A DNA stretch of 64,000 nucleotides, from the NCBI GenBank assembly GCA_965262665.1, contig OZ253551.1, positions 744,001 to 808,000 of the forward strand, given 5' to 3'. The notes under the pieces were generated by a model. That model made no database searches, was not told the DNA's origin, and saw only the letters and a list, made by a program, of their open reading frames with translations. Origin of the DNA: CBDBND01 sp965262665 (lineage in GTDB: Bacteria > Pseudomonadota > Alphaproteobacteria > Rhodospirillales > Rhodospirillaceae). Positions 55,962 to 64,000 of the stretch are shown piece after piece (positions within the stretch are counted from its first letter, which is position 1; the number at the start of each line of letters is the position of its first letter). The position numbers were made by a program, and so were the translations under genes.

Positions 55962-56435
55962 TTTGGACACCGTACCTAGAGAATTAACTCTGAAAACCAG
56001 GACATCTAATTCGCACAACATTGAGGAGGCGTCACAATGCCGCCTAGTGTGGGTCGGACCTGAAGAATCTACAATCGAGGACCCTGGCTGCGAGTTGACA
56101 CCTGTCCCTTCCGAAAACCTTATCCGGTTGAAATAAAGGTGGATCCTCTGTAATCCGTTAGGGATGATATTGTTCGTTAGATTGTTCTTCATGGCATTGT
56201 TGGTCATGGTCAAGGGACCGCGCCAGTCGGCCGCAGAAAACGTCGCATTAAGACATCAGGTGCCCCTTGTGAAAACCGCATCCGCCTGAAATTGGCGTGA
56301 ATCCTGTTCAATTCCAGAGGGTGGTCACAGTTTTATTCTGCTACATCGGCTTGAGTTTTCCGGTTTGCCGAAATGGTACGGTCTTCTCGATGAGAGGCTC
56401 AAGCCGATTTAATCTAACGACGCCCTAAACTCTAG
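55962..56435. other. Gene-free spacer with dispersed repeats
   Basis: No supportable gene. It contains a block CGGACCTGAAGAATCTACAA with GGCTGCGAGTTGACACC (repeated at 58425-58475), the motif CCCTTCCGAAAACCTTATCC at 56104-56123, and an IS6-like end CAAGCCGATTTAATCTAACG at 56401-56420. Confidence 0.7.
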
Positions 56436-57486
56436 AGCAGATTCAATTTAGTCCCGATCATATCCGGCGGCGGCGAAGTAGTTTTCGCATTCGGTTGAGG
56501 TGAAGGCGTCGATGGCCTCGGCAATGGCGTCCCACAGGTCGTCGACGGTTCTGGCGGCGGCCTTTCTCAGGAGCGCCTTGAGTTTGGCGAAGGCCATCTC
56601 GATCGGGTTGCAGTCGGGACTGTAGGGCGGCAGATACAGCAGGGTTGCGCCGGCGGCTTCGATGGCCTGGCGGATGCCAGCGACCTTGTGGGCGGGCAGG
56701 TTGGCCATGACGACGCTGTCTCCGGGGTCGAGTTCGGGTGCCAGGACCTGTTCCACATAGGCCTTGAAGGCAGCCCCATGCATCGGCCCGTCGAGGAGCA
56801 TCGGGGGCCCGCCAGGCCCCGGAGAGGCGCAAGCCGGCGGTCAACGTGGTGGTCTTCCAATGGCCATGGGGTATGGCGGCCCGGCACCGTTCGCCTTTGC
56901 GCGACCATCCCCGCAGCCGCGCCATCTTCATCGACGCGCCGGTCTGGTCGATGAAGATCAGCCGTTCCGGAGCGAGCCCTGCCTGGCCTTCGAACCAGAG
57001 CCGGCGCCGCGCGAGCACGTCCGGGCGCCGCCGCTCCGCTGCATGGCCGGTCTTTTTTTGTGCGTCAGCCCGCGCTTGGCGAAGAAGTGCCAGACCGTCG
57101 ACGGGCACACCCGAACCCCGTGCGACGCCGCCAGCTTCTCGCCAATCTCGGCCAGCGTCATAGCCTTGGTCTGCGCCACCAGAGCCAGGATAAAGGCCTC
57201 ATGCGCATCCAGCTTCGAGCCCGGCGGTTGGCCCTGGCGGTCGGGCTCGATCGAGCCCGTCTCGCGCCAGCGCCGGTGCCAGTGGATCGCCGTCGAAGGC
57301 GCGACACGAAAACGCGCCGCGGCCCCCCGTGCAGACAGACCCCCAGTGACCGCCTCGACGACCCGCCGGCGAAGATCATTCCCGTAACAATGCCCCATGT
57401 CTGACTCCCAAATCGCCTCGGGATATAGAATCATGGAGTGGGACGCTTGGGAATCCCCTTCGATTCACAATTCAGTCAAACCGCTC
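56436..57486 (-). mobile_element. IS630-family element
   Basis: A 1051-bp element with ends GAGCAGATTCAATTTAG and, from the right, GAGCGGTTTGACTGAATTG, flanked by TA (56434-56435, 57487-57488) in a CTAG target. It inserted just past the end of the SYLF gene. Confidence 0.92.
56448..57398 (-). pseudogene. IS630-family transposase in several frames
   Basis: OrfA part from the ATG at 57398 (MGHCYGNDLRRRVVEAVTGG) with the HTH SARGAAARFRVAPSTAIHWH. It reaches KRPAMQR at an A-rich slip site shared with the element at 60509-61561, where ribosomal frameshifting is expected. OrfB part: PERLIFIDQTGASMKMARLR, with Gln where Glu is common, and CRAAIPHGHWKTTTLTAGLR. A further break near 56805 is not programmed. 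The last part has VVMANLPAHK (Asp replaced by Ala) and PPYSPDCNPIEMAFAKLKAL. The lost catalytic Asp and the extra break make it inactive. Confidence 0.85.
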
Positions 57487-57512
57487 TAGAAGTCGGAGCG
57501 GTTCTCGTTCAA

Positions 57513-58250
57513 TTAATTGATTTGCGGTGTTTCGGTGTCAAGACCCGCGATCAAGGCCTGCTTCAATTCGTTCGCATAGAGCAGCTGATCGTTTTCGATA
57601 ATGACTCTCGGGTGATCTTGACCGACACCGTAGACGGCCGCATTCCAGTCCTTGCGCGGTTTAATGACGCTGCCTTCCAAACTTCCTCCGGCAAATAATC
57701 CCGTATTCAAAGAATACGCCACGATGTCATTGCCCACGTTCGTGGTGGTCGCCGCCTCCGCCCCGGCACCGATGGCACCGATGCTCAGACCCACGTTGGC
57801 ACCGATCTTGAACTCGTCGTCCAGAATGGCCTGCATCCCCTTCTCGGTGAGGATCATGAACATGATTTCAGCCGACTGCATGCCCGCCTGCAACCCAATG
57901 GAGCCTGACGTCATCCGGTAAAACGCAGGGTCACCAAACGTGTCGTCCCGGTTTTTCTTGAGCAGCACACCGTCGCCGTAACTTCCACCGATGATAAAGC
58001 CAGCCTTGTAATAGGACGGAATGACAAGAACGCCACGGGTCTTTTGCAACAGGCCCGTCAATTGTTCCGCTGGCCTGTGTTCTCCACGGACGCGTTCGAC
58101 GGCGATGACTGCTTCTTCGATGACATGACGGGCATCCATGGCATCGTCCGCATATCCGCTCAAAGAATTGAAAAGAAACCCGCACATAAAAGCCATGACG
58201 GCCACGCCGCCGGGCACCAGTTTAAAGGTCTTCACCATGTTCGCACCCAT
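57513..58250 (-). CDS. SYLF-domain (YSC84-like) exported lipid-binding protein
   Basis: A 245-residue protein; a start at residue 5 (MVKTFKLV) is also possible. The signal peptide is VPGGVAVMAFMCGFLFNSLS. The SYLF domain is complete: GVLVIPSYYKAGFIIGGSYG, GDPAFYRMTSGSIGLQAGMQ, SAEIMFMILTEKGMQAILDD, FKIGANVGLSIGAIGAGAEA and IVAYSLNTGLFAGGSLEGSV. SYLF proteins bind phosphoinositides in eukaryotes; in bacteria they are exported and poorly known. The upstream side is IS6-like repeat DNA (58263 onward) and the downstream side an IS630, so the gene is isolated but intact. Confidence 0.92.
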   Translation of the reverse strand: MGANMVKTFKLVPGGVAVMAFMCGFLFNSLSGYADDAMDARHVIEEAVIAVERVRGEHRPAEQLTGLLQKTRGVLVIPSYYKAGFIIGGSYGDGVLLKKNRDDTFGDPAFYRMTSGSIGLQAGMQSAEIMFMILTEKGMQAILDDEFKIGANVGLSIGAIGAGAEAATTTNVGNDIVAYSLNTGLFAGGSLEGSVIKPRKDWNAAVYGVGQDHPRVIIENDQLLYANELKQALIAGLDTETPQIN

Positions 58251-58887
58251 TTAAAAGTTTTCGCGGCATTGTCAGAGTAAATCGCCTTGAGCCGGTAAGT
58301 TAAGCTCTCGTAGCCTGGGTTAATGCACAAACCCTGCCGTTATTTCAACAGCTCGCCTGAGGTCATCCGCCTCGCGGTGATGCTGTATGTTAGATTTGCA
58401 CGGCATTGTAAGGCTAATTGGCTCGGACCTGAAGAACCTTCAATTGAGGACCCTTAGGCTGCAAGTTGACACCACTCGGCCAGCGCAGCGGCTCGGTCTT
58501 ATTTGAAAATATCGCGGCGGTTGAGATGGCGTTGGTGGTTGTAAGAGAGAACAATCAATATTAGGCACATCTGGTCGATGTGTAGCTCGTAACCATTCTT
58601 GGCAAAGCCTATCCAACCCGAAGGTCTATCCCTTCCAAAACCTCATTTACACTTGGTCGGATTGCATCAGAAGATCGGCGGATAAGGTTTTCGGGAAGGA
58701 TCAGGTCTAAGCCAGACAAAACTTGTTTTTGCGACCTAAAATCCCCAAAAGGAGACAGGGAGAGACGACCAAGCAGGTTTAATCTGATAATGCCGGTCGA
58801 ACTCCTGACAAGATCCGGTCGAACTCCTGACAAGATAAGGTCATGGATCTATCGGATCGCGGCGACCAATAGAACGGGGAGGCCAAC
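58251..58887. other. Gene-free spacer with dispersed repeats
   Basis: No supportable gene. It contains an IS6-like end GGCATTGTCAGAGTAAATCG at 58263, a second degenerate end GGCATTGTAAGGCTAATTGG at 58403, and the block repeated from 56050 (CGGACCTGAAGAACCTTCAA). A complete motif pair CTTCCAAAACCTCATTTAC / GATAAGGTTTTCGGGAAGG lies at 58627-58699, and an AATCCCCAAAAGG-type end at 58708-58794. Confidence 0.7.
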
Positions 58888-60069
58888 ATGACGCGAAATA
58901 ACACTTCAACGCGACAAGGTTCGAGGTTCACGCTAATCCATTTGCTATCGGCCCTGTTAGGAATAATGTTTTTGGTACCCGCGGTGGCTAGTGCCGCAGA
59001 TGCGGACGGGTTCGATCTTGAGCTTCATGCGGGACCCGAAGTGTGGTTCGAAGAACATTGGGCTGTGAAGGCGGGAAGGTTTCAACAGTTCATGGAGACC
59101 TACCGGCAGGAGGTCTATAGCCTCGCCCGACGCACGTCCGGTTACCGTGGCTACACCGTGTGGACTTTCCTTCAGCCCGAGGGCGGAGATGCGCCTGCTC
59201 CGTCCCTCTTTACCCCGGGGTTCAGCCGCGATGAATTCATCCAGCCCCACCGGGCCATCATGCTTAACGGCGAAATACTTACCGAGCGCGTCATCAACAT
59301 TGGCAGCCTGATGGCCCGAACCTACAACGTGCTCATCGTTCACCATATGCAGACCTGGGCCGACGGCGCCAATTTCCATAACGCCATTGCGGGAATTTAT
59401 GCCGATGAGCATGACGACGAAAGCTTGTGGGAACATCTCTCCTCGACCTTGTATCCCCATGTCAGCAATGTGTGGACGGCCTACTTCCGCGTCATCAACA
59501 CGGGATATCCTTCTGACGGCTATCCGGCACTCGGACCGGCCGCGCCCGGAGACGCCGATGATCTGAACCTGGAGCCGCGCCGGGGTCCCATGGTGATGAT
59601 GGAGGAAGGTTGGGACATCAGGCACGGCAAGCTCAATGAGTTTGTCGAAGTGTATGAAAGGGACGTTTACGCCCTGCTGCGCCGGGTTCCCGGATACCGA
59701 GGTATGACAACATTTACACGTTTGCCCCCGCAGAACGGGGAACCAGAGCCGCCCGTGGAACTTGGCGGGCCCGATGACTTCGTTGTGCCTTATCCAGGAC
59801 TGCTCATGGACGGCCAGATCCGAACCGACCTCTCCATCAATGCCGGCGCCCTGTTCAAGGATGTGCATAACGCCAAGGTGGTACATTACATTGAAAGCTG
59901 GAACGCATTGAGTAGCTGGATGCGGGAAATGACGGCGATCTACGAGGAAGAAAATAACGGTGCCGATCCCTGGGATCTGTTTCAGAAGACCCTGTTTCCC
60001 CTCATTAACAACCATTGGGATTTTCCCTACCGGATGATCGAGACCAGTTACATGGCCACGGAACGGTAA
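58888..60069 (+). CDS. Exported protein with two tandem NIPSNAP-like/dimeric-barrel-like domains
   Basis: The 393-residue protein has a signal peptide (FTLIHLLSALLGIMFLVPAV then ASAAD). The first half has EVWFEEHWAVKAGRFQQFME, TYRQEVYSLARRTSGYRGYT and WEHLSSTLYPHVSNVWTAYF. The second half repeats this as MVMMEEGWDIRHGKLNEFVE, VYERDVYALLRRVPGYRGMT and WDLFQKTLFPLINNHWDFPY, an internal duplication of about 170 residues. The pattern of strand, long helix and GYRG turn resembles ferredoxin-like alpha/beta barrels such as NIPSNAP; this match is only suggestive. No catalytic motif is evident. Intact, flanked on both sides by repeat DNA. Confidence 0.8.
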   Translation: MTRNNTSTRQGSRFTLIHLLSALLGIMFLVPAVASAADADGFDLELHAGPEVWFEEHWAVKAGRFQQFMETYRQEVYSLARRTSGYRGYTVWTFLQPEGGDAPAPSLFTPGFSRDEFIQPHRAIMLNGEILTERVINIGSLMARTYNVLIVHHMQTWADGANFHNAIAGIYADEHDDESLWEHLSSTLYPHVSNVWTAYFRVINTGYPSDGYPALGPAAPGDADDLNLEPRRGPMVMMEEGWDIRHGKLNEFVEVYERDVYALLRRVPGYRGMTTFTRLPPQNGEPEPPVELGGPDDFVVPYPGLLMDGQIRTDLSINAGALFKDVHNAKVVHYIESWNALSSWMREMTAIYEEENNGADPWDLFQKTLFPLINNHWDFPYRMIETSYMATER

Positions 60070-60281
60070 AGCGACTAAGTGGAGGGTGTCATTAAGGTGG
60101 TCTCTGTCTGACGTCAGCTGTCGGTGTCCTTTTCGAAAACCTGTGCCTTCCGAAAACCTCATCCACACTTGGGTACCGTGCACCTTACACGGAGGTGCTC
60201 ATTCGCGTCCTCCAACATCGGCCCCTGGCTGTCTGAGCTCGCCGGTAAGTACCGCCGGCCATACACCCGCAAGGTCGGATG
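60070..60281. repeat. Spacer with two copies of the recurrent motif
   Basis: TTTTCGAAAACCTGTGCC and CTTCCGAAAACCTCATCCAC follow one another at 60131-60166, then GGTACCGTGCACC. A CTGACGTCAG palindrome lies at 60109-60118. No gene is seen. Confidence 0.65.
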
Positions 60282-60508
60282 ACCTGATCACCAGCCCAGC
60301 CGTTGTCGTCGTCAAGGCCGCCGATGAGTTCCATGACAAGACCACCGCGCCCAACCAGCTGTGGCAGACCGACTTCACCTATCTCAAGGTCATCGGCTGG
60401 GGCTGGTTCTATCTGTCGACTATCCTGGACGACTTCTCGCGCTACATCATCGCCTGGAAGCTGTGCGCCACCATGCGGGCCGATGATGTGACGGAGACGT
60501 TGAACCTA
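60282..60508 (+). pseudogene. IS3 OrfB fragment (same element as 23819-25996)
   Basis: Encodes DDLITSPAVVVVKAADEFHD, QLWQTDFTYLKVIGWGWFYL and MRADDVTETLNLE, almost identical to 24993-25210. Both ends are lost. On the right it is cut by the IS630 at exactly the TA position hit in the other copy. Confidence 0.9.
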
Positions 60509-61561
60509 GAGCATGATCTGACCTGATTGAATCGTTGGGGGATTCACAGGGCGAGGGATTTGTGATTCAAGATGTCGGCCGGGTTGAGGAGGCCGGCATT
60601 GATGTCGAAAGCCCTTTCCCTTGATCTTCGCAATCGGGTTCTATCAGCGGTTTCAGAGGGTATGAGCCATAGAGCGGCTGGTGCGCGTTTCGGGGTAAGC
60701 GCGGCGAGCGTGAGCCGTTGGCGTGCGCTGGAACGCGAACAGGGAGACGCCCGCCCGAAGGCGCTTGGCGGGGACCGTCGCTCGGGCCGGATCGAGGCGC
60801 ATCGCGGCGTGATCCTGGGTCTTCTTGAGGAGAGGCGGGACATGGCCATTGAGGAGTTGCGCGCGGCTCTCGGGGACCGAGACCTCACCTTCAGCTACGG
60901 GTCGATACAGCGCTTCCTCGTGCGCCACGGCATCACGCGAAAAAAAAGACCGGCCATGCGGCGGAGCAAGACCGTCCGGACGTGTTGAGCCGGCGACAGG
61001 CCTGGCGCGACAGCCAGCCCGGCCTCGACCCCGACCGGCTGGTGTTCATCGACGAGACCTGGGCCAAGACCAACATGGCCCGCACCCACGGCTGGGCCCC
61101 GCGCGGCGAACGCCTGCGCATGGCCGTCCCCCACGGACACTGGAACACAACCACCTTCCTCGCCGGGCTCACACGGCACGGCATGATCTCTCCCTTCGTG
61201 ATCAACGGCGCTATCGACCGCGATGCCTTCGAGGCCTACGTCAAAGAGGGCCTCGTCCCCGAACTGAGGCCCGGCGATATCGTCGTCATGGACAACCTCT
61301 CAAGCCACAAGGGACCCAAGGTCCGCAAGATGATCGAAGACACCGGCGCACAACTCCTCTTCCTGCCGCCCTATAGCCCTGACTTCAATCCCATCGAACT
61401 CGCCTTCGCAAAGCTCAAGGCAAGGCTCCGAAAAGCCGCTGAGCGAACCGTCGATGGTCTCTGGAACGCCATCGGCCAAATCTCCCTGACCTTCTCCCCG
61501 CAAGAATGCAAAAACTACTTCAACGCCGCCGGATACAGCGCAACGTGATCGGATTCCGCTC
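60509..61561 (+). mobile_element. IS630-family element (best preserved)
   Basis: A 1053-bp element with ends GAGCATGATCTGACC and, from the right, GAGCGGAATCCGATCACG, flanked by TA (60507-60508, 61562-61563). The left flank is the IS3 CTAG site. Confidence 0.92.
60602..61548 (+). CDS. IS630-family transposase expressed by predicted frameshift
   Basis: orfA starts at the ATG at 60602 (MSKALSLDLRNRVLSAVSEG) with the HTH GMSHRAAGARFGVSAASVSR and runs to 60988. orfB is in another frame to 61548. The change occurs at a run of eight A residues near 60940-60947 (HGITRKK-), where slippage would give KKKTGHAAEQDRPDVLSRR. All three catalytic motifs are intact: LVFIDETWAKTNMARTHGWA, DIVVMDNLSSHKGPKVRKMI and LPPYSPDFNPIELAFAKLKA. 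Programmed frameshifting at A-runs is known in this family. It is the only IS630 copy in the window likely to be active. Confidence 0.88.
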
Positions 61562-61563
61562 TA

Positions 61564-61817
61564 GTGGATTGATTCCAACGTTTGGAACCCTCTGTTTCGT
61601 GCGGCGATGATATGATCGGGGTCGGCTTTCCAGATCAAGGGTTTTGGGTTTGCGTCATTGTATTCGCGGACAAAGCGGTTGATGGCGGCCTGAAGGTCGA
61701 CGACGGATTGGAAGACGCCACACTTGAGCCTGCGCCGCGTGAGTTTGGCGAAGAAGCCCTCGACGGCATTGAGCCACGAGCATGAGGTCGGCGTGAAGTG
61801 GAAGGTCCAGCGTGGAT
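61564..61817 (-). pseudogene. IS630-type transposase C-terminal fragment
   Basis: Encodes WTFHFTPTSCSWLNAVEGFF, AKLTRRRLKCGVFQSVVDLQ and AAINRFVREYNDANPKPLIW, the C-terminus of an IS630-type transposase different from the other copies here. On the right it is fused to the truncated IS30 at GAGCGAGCA. Confidence 0.85.
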
Positions 61818-62198
61818 GCTCGCTCCAGCCGGCAAGCAATATGACGTATGCCTCTTCCCTGAGCGCGCAGAAGAGCAATCTCCTCACGTTCCTCGAAAGA
61901 CAGGTAACGTCCTGACAGCGGCTTGGCCGATTGCGATAAATGTGCTGGTGGCATGCCGCCCGACCTCCGGAACCACCTCGAGCCTACCGGAGGGGATACA
62001 CCGGCATCTCGGGCCGCGTCCTCGCTCGAACGCCCCGTCGCAATCGCTGCCCAGAACCGAACAAGCTCCTCACGCCGTGCCGAGTCCGGTCGACCTGGCG
62101 AATGCAACTTGCTCCGTCCAGACCGATCCGACCGCCGTCTGCGTACCGTCATAGCAACCTCCTATGCCAGAGTGTTGCGACGACCGATTGAACCCGCC
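61818..62198 (-). mobile_element. IS30 element, truncated second copy
   Basis: Identical to the first part of 41398-42879, beginning at the intact end GGCGGGTTCAATCGG (62198) and stopping at codons for IACRLERA. Here the ATG of MTVRRRRSDRSGRSK is in frame. It sits after DRGSQ in the IS3 orfB at 62199-62819. Confidence 0.92.
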
Positions 62199-63101
62199 TT
62201 GGCTCCCTCTATCGCAATGGTGGATCAGCCCCATGGGCGGCCGGCGGTTGCGGATCGCCATCGTCAGCGCATCCTCGCACAGGACGCTCTTCAGCCGCTC
62301 GGACATCGACCAGCCGACGATCTCCATCGTGGCCAGATCCTTGACGGCGGCGAGGTAGAGCCAGCCTTCGTCAGTTGGGATGTAGGAGATGTCAGCGCGC
62401 CAGACCGCATCGGGCGCAACGGCTTCGAAGTTGCGGTCAAGCAGATTGGGCGCGATCGCATGGGAGTGGCGGCTGTCGGTGGTGATTGGCGCCCGCCGCC
62501 TGCCGCGCGGTGGACGAATGCCGTTCTCTCGCATGAGCTTGGCGACCGTGCGCTTCGAGATGCGAAAGCCGCGGGCCTTCAACTCGGCATGGATCCGAGG
62601 GGCGCCGTAGCACCTCTTGCTCTGCTCGAAGATCTCCCGGATCTCTGATCCGAGCCGGTCACGCCAGGCAGCGCGTTCAGCTCTCTTTTGGGCCGCACGC
62701 CGCCGGGCGTGGAACCAACTGTGAGCAACCCCTAGGACCCGGCACATGAACCGGATGGCGGGCCCTGAAGCATGGGCGGCGATGAAAGCGTGCTTCGTTT
62801 TCATGTCTTCGCCGCCCACTGAGCAAAAAAAGCCGAGGCTTTGCGCAGAACCTCAACCTCCTCCGTCAGCCGCTTGTTATCCCGGCGAATGCTGCGCCAG
62901 CTCAGCGGCCTCGGCTTTCTGCGCCGCGGTCGCCGCGGTCGAACCCGCGGCCTCAAGCTCGAGCCGCCAGGTCTTCAACTGCGTTGGCGTGACGCCGGGC
63001 TCGGCAGCCACGCTGCTATGTGTCGCACCCGGCTCCGATAGCCGGGCAACCGACTGTTCCTTGTATTCTGGCGAAAACCGCCGCCTCGTCTGCTTTGTCA
63101 T
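62199..63101 (-). pseudogene. IS3-family element: orfA and 5' part of orfB
   Basis: orfA from 63101 (MTKQTRRRFSPEYKEQSVAR, then HSSVAAEPGVTPTQLKTWRL) shifts frame near 62890 before the usual LRKASAFFAQW. orfB from about 62806 (MKTKHAFIAAHASGPAIRFM) has RCYGAPRIHAELKARGFRIS, AVWRADISYIPTDEGWLYLA (first Asp) and LIHHCDRGSQ (second Asp), where the IS30 cuts it. The last third, with the Glu, is missing. It is a different IS3 subgroup from the element at 40475-43178. Confidence 0.88.
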
Positions 63102-63160
63102 CCTGTCCCTCCAGGTCGGTATTTAATTTACCGTCTGGTCCGGGATCCGGGAGCAACGTC

Positions 63161-63213
63161 ACTCCTTCAAAATACCGATGATCTGTTCTTCGGAAAAACG
63201 CGATCGTTTCATT
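63161..63213 (-). pseudogene. Start of another IS3-type OrfA (remnant)
   Basis: The frame MKRSRFSEEQIIGILKE then stops; this is a typical beginning of IS3-group OrfA. TGACCCCCGATAATTCGACC (reverse strand, about 63253-63273) may be part of its left end. Only about 17 codons remain. Nothing is recognised between 63274 and 63486. Confidence 0.7.
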
Positions 63214-63486
63214 CGTCCAGTCCTTTCCTCTAGGCCGGACTCTAGTGTCACATGGTCGAATTATCGGGGGTCACAGCAGGCTTGTCACACTCGCGAGCCT
63301 TCTCTCTGCGGGCGGCCGTAGATTTTTCTGAAGAATTGATCGGCAAGAACCCTGCCTTTTTGTGGATATCAGAATGATCAAAAGAGAATGGCCTAGACGG
63401 TCTGAATCATGAAGATCAGCGGATTAGGTAAACGGAAGGGACTGGCGTGTAAACTGAAATGCTCTCGTGACGTAGACAGATACATT

Positions 63487-64000
63487 CTATCTGCCTTCAT
63501 CTGGCCGAGGGAATCCGTTTAGGCTGTCCGGCCTTCTTTCTCCCGCACCATCAAAAAATTCTTCAAACAACTCAAGCAGAAATGCATCAAGAGTCTTAGA
63601 GTCAGTGTCGTAAATTTCCTGTCTAACGACCAACTCAGATCGATGTATTGGCTCAGTCGCATTATGGTTTGATAATGCGAGGCGTTGTCCGACAACGCCT
63701 ACTAGCCCACCTTCAACAATAAATGGCGGTGACAGCTCTAGTTTCTCGATCTCAAATTTCATGTATCGACTTAGAGTTTTGTGAAAAGCATTTTCTATTG
63801 CAACTGTAGGTAAAATATCAGCAAAGCGCGGATAGCTCTGTCGACGTTGTGGGGAGGTTAGGTTGACATTGATCCCCCATAATTCTCCCGTAATAAAGAG
63901 CTGCGTTATAGCTAACAATCTATCTGCCTGGACTGCACTTGAGAAAACTAATGGCCCTCTATCGTTGCGTGCTACTCGAGAAGCGATAACTCTATCGGTC
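63487..64000 (-). CDS. Hypothetical protein (5' end beyond window)
   Basis: The frame is open from the right window edge (DRVIASRVARNDRGPLVFSS, AVQADRLLAITQLFITGELW) to a stop at 63487, so the start lies outside. Visible parts include NVNLTSPQRRQSYPRFADIL, FEIEKLELSPPFIVEGGLVG and SKTLDAFLLELFEEFFDGAG. It looks like a genuine soluble alpha/beta protein with no signal peptide in view. The family is not recognised; TIGR04255-like antiphage-associated proteins have a similar strand/helix rhythm, but I cannot support that assignment. Confidence 0.65.
   Translation of the reverse strand, partial: TDRVIASRVARNDRGPLVFSSAVQADRLLAITQLFITGELWGINVNLTSPQRRQSYPRFADILPTVAIENAFHKTLSRYMKFEIEKLELSPPFIVEGGLVGVVGQRLALSNHNATEPIHRSELVVRQEIYDTDSKTLDAFLLELFEEFFDGAGERRPDSLNGFPRPDEGR

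Noticed and set aside
58957..60183. 408-residue minus-strand frame
   Set aside because: It is the antisense shadow of the signal-peptide-bearing gene at 58888-60069, with no ribosome site and histidine-rich, shadow-like composition.
1..64000. Prophage or conjugative element
   Set aside because: No integrase of the tyrosine or large serine type, no structural phage genes, no tra or mob genes, and no tRNA attachment site were seen.

Overview
The window looks like an accessory, insertion-sequence-riddled stretch of a proteobacterial chromosome or large plasmid. An alphaproteobacterium is my best guess, from the PAS_5-type protein, the receiver protein, Tat-like leaders and the mix of IS families; this is inference, as no rRNA, tRNA or ribosomal gene was seen. 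Two things dominate: a catabolic gene set, and repeated waves of transposition and gene decay.

Region 1 (1-23650) is mostly catabolic. A minus-strand operon (5567 to <1) encodes two SDRs, a VOC protein, a Rieske oxygenase and an exported protein; one SDR is cut by an ISAs1 element. A plus-strand operon (5702-9003) encodes an FAD oxidoreductase, a frameshifted NmrA-like protein and a frameshifted DUF1838 protein. A carboxylesterase is split by an IS5 element. A TonB-dependent receptor follows. Then comes an intact, tightly packed seven-gene minus-strand operon (23650 to 16515): AhpD/CMD-like protein, alpha/beta hydrolase, MFS transporter, two beta-lactamase-fold hydrolases, DUF1838 protein and flavin monooxygenase. 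Together with a second Rieske oxygenase (27658-28788) and two more DUF1838 genes (33960-35782) this suggests uptake and oxidative breakdown of a hydrophobic or aromatic/terpenoid compound. The substrate is not identifiable.

Region 2 (23819-43200) alternates catabolic or regulatory genes with IS elements: an IS3 carrying an IS630, which removed the start of an ABC binding protein; a LytTR regulator split by an IS630 that itself holds an IS21; a second IS630 pseudogene; and an IS3 split by an IS30. Intact genes include an S10 peptidase, a receiver-domain protein and a PAS protein.

Region 3 (43150-53520) is the most rearranged. It holds an HsdM remnant, a cupin gene and a large inverted duplication (arms 44703-46742 and 48112-52377) of an exported NmrA-like gene. 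One arm carries an IS5. The other carries an ISAs1 and an unusually long IS1595-family element (48530-50356) with exact 8-bp target duplications. The IS1595 element carries cargo: a Cas2/VapD-like (SinR-type) small protein, a convergent 37-codon ORF and stem-loop-rich flanks. This is the best candidate for an undescribed system. Numerous solo IS6-like termini and a recurrent palindromic motif fill the spaces.

Region 4 (53520-64000) holds a truncated unknown gene, DUF1330, a flavin amine oxidase, a SYLF protein and an exported protein with an internal duplication, followed by a dense mosaic of IS630, IS30 and IS3 pieces and a gene running off the right edge. Many genes carry single-base frameshifts or stops. 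This is either real pseudogene formation alongside IS expansion or, for some of them, sequencing error.
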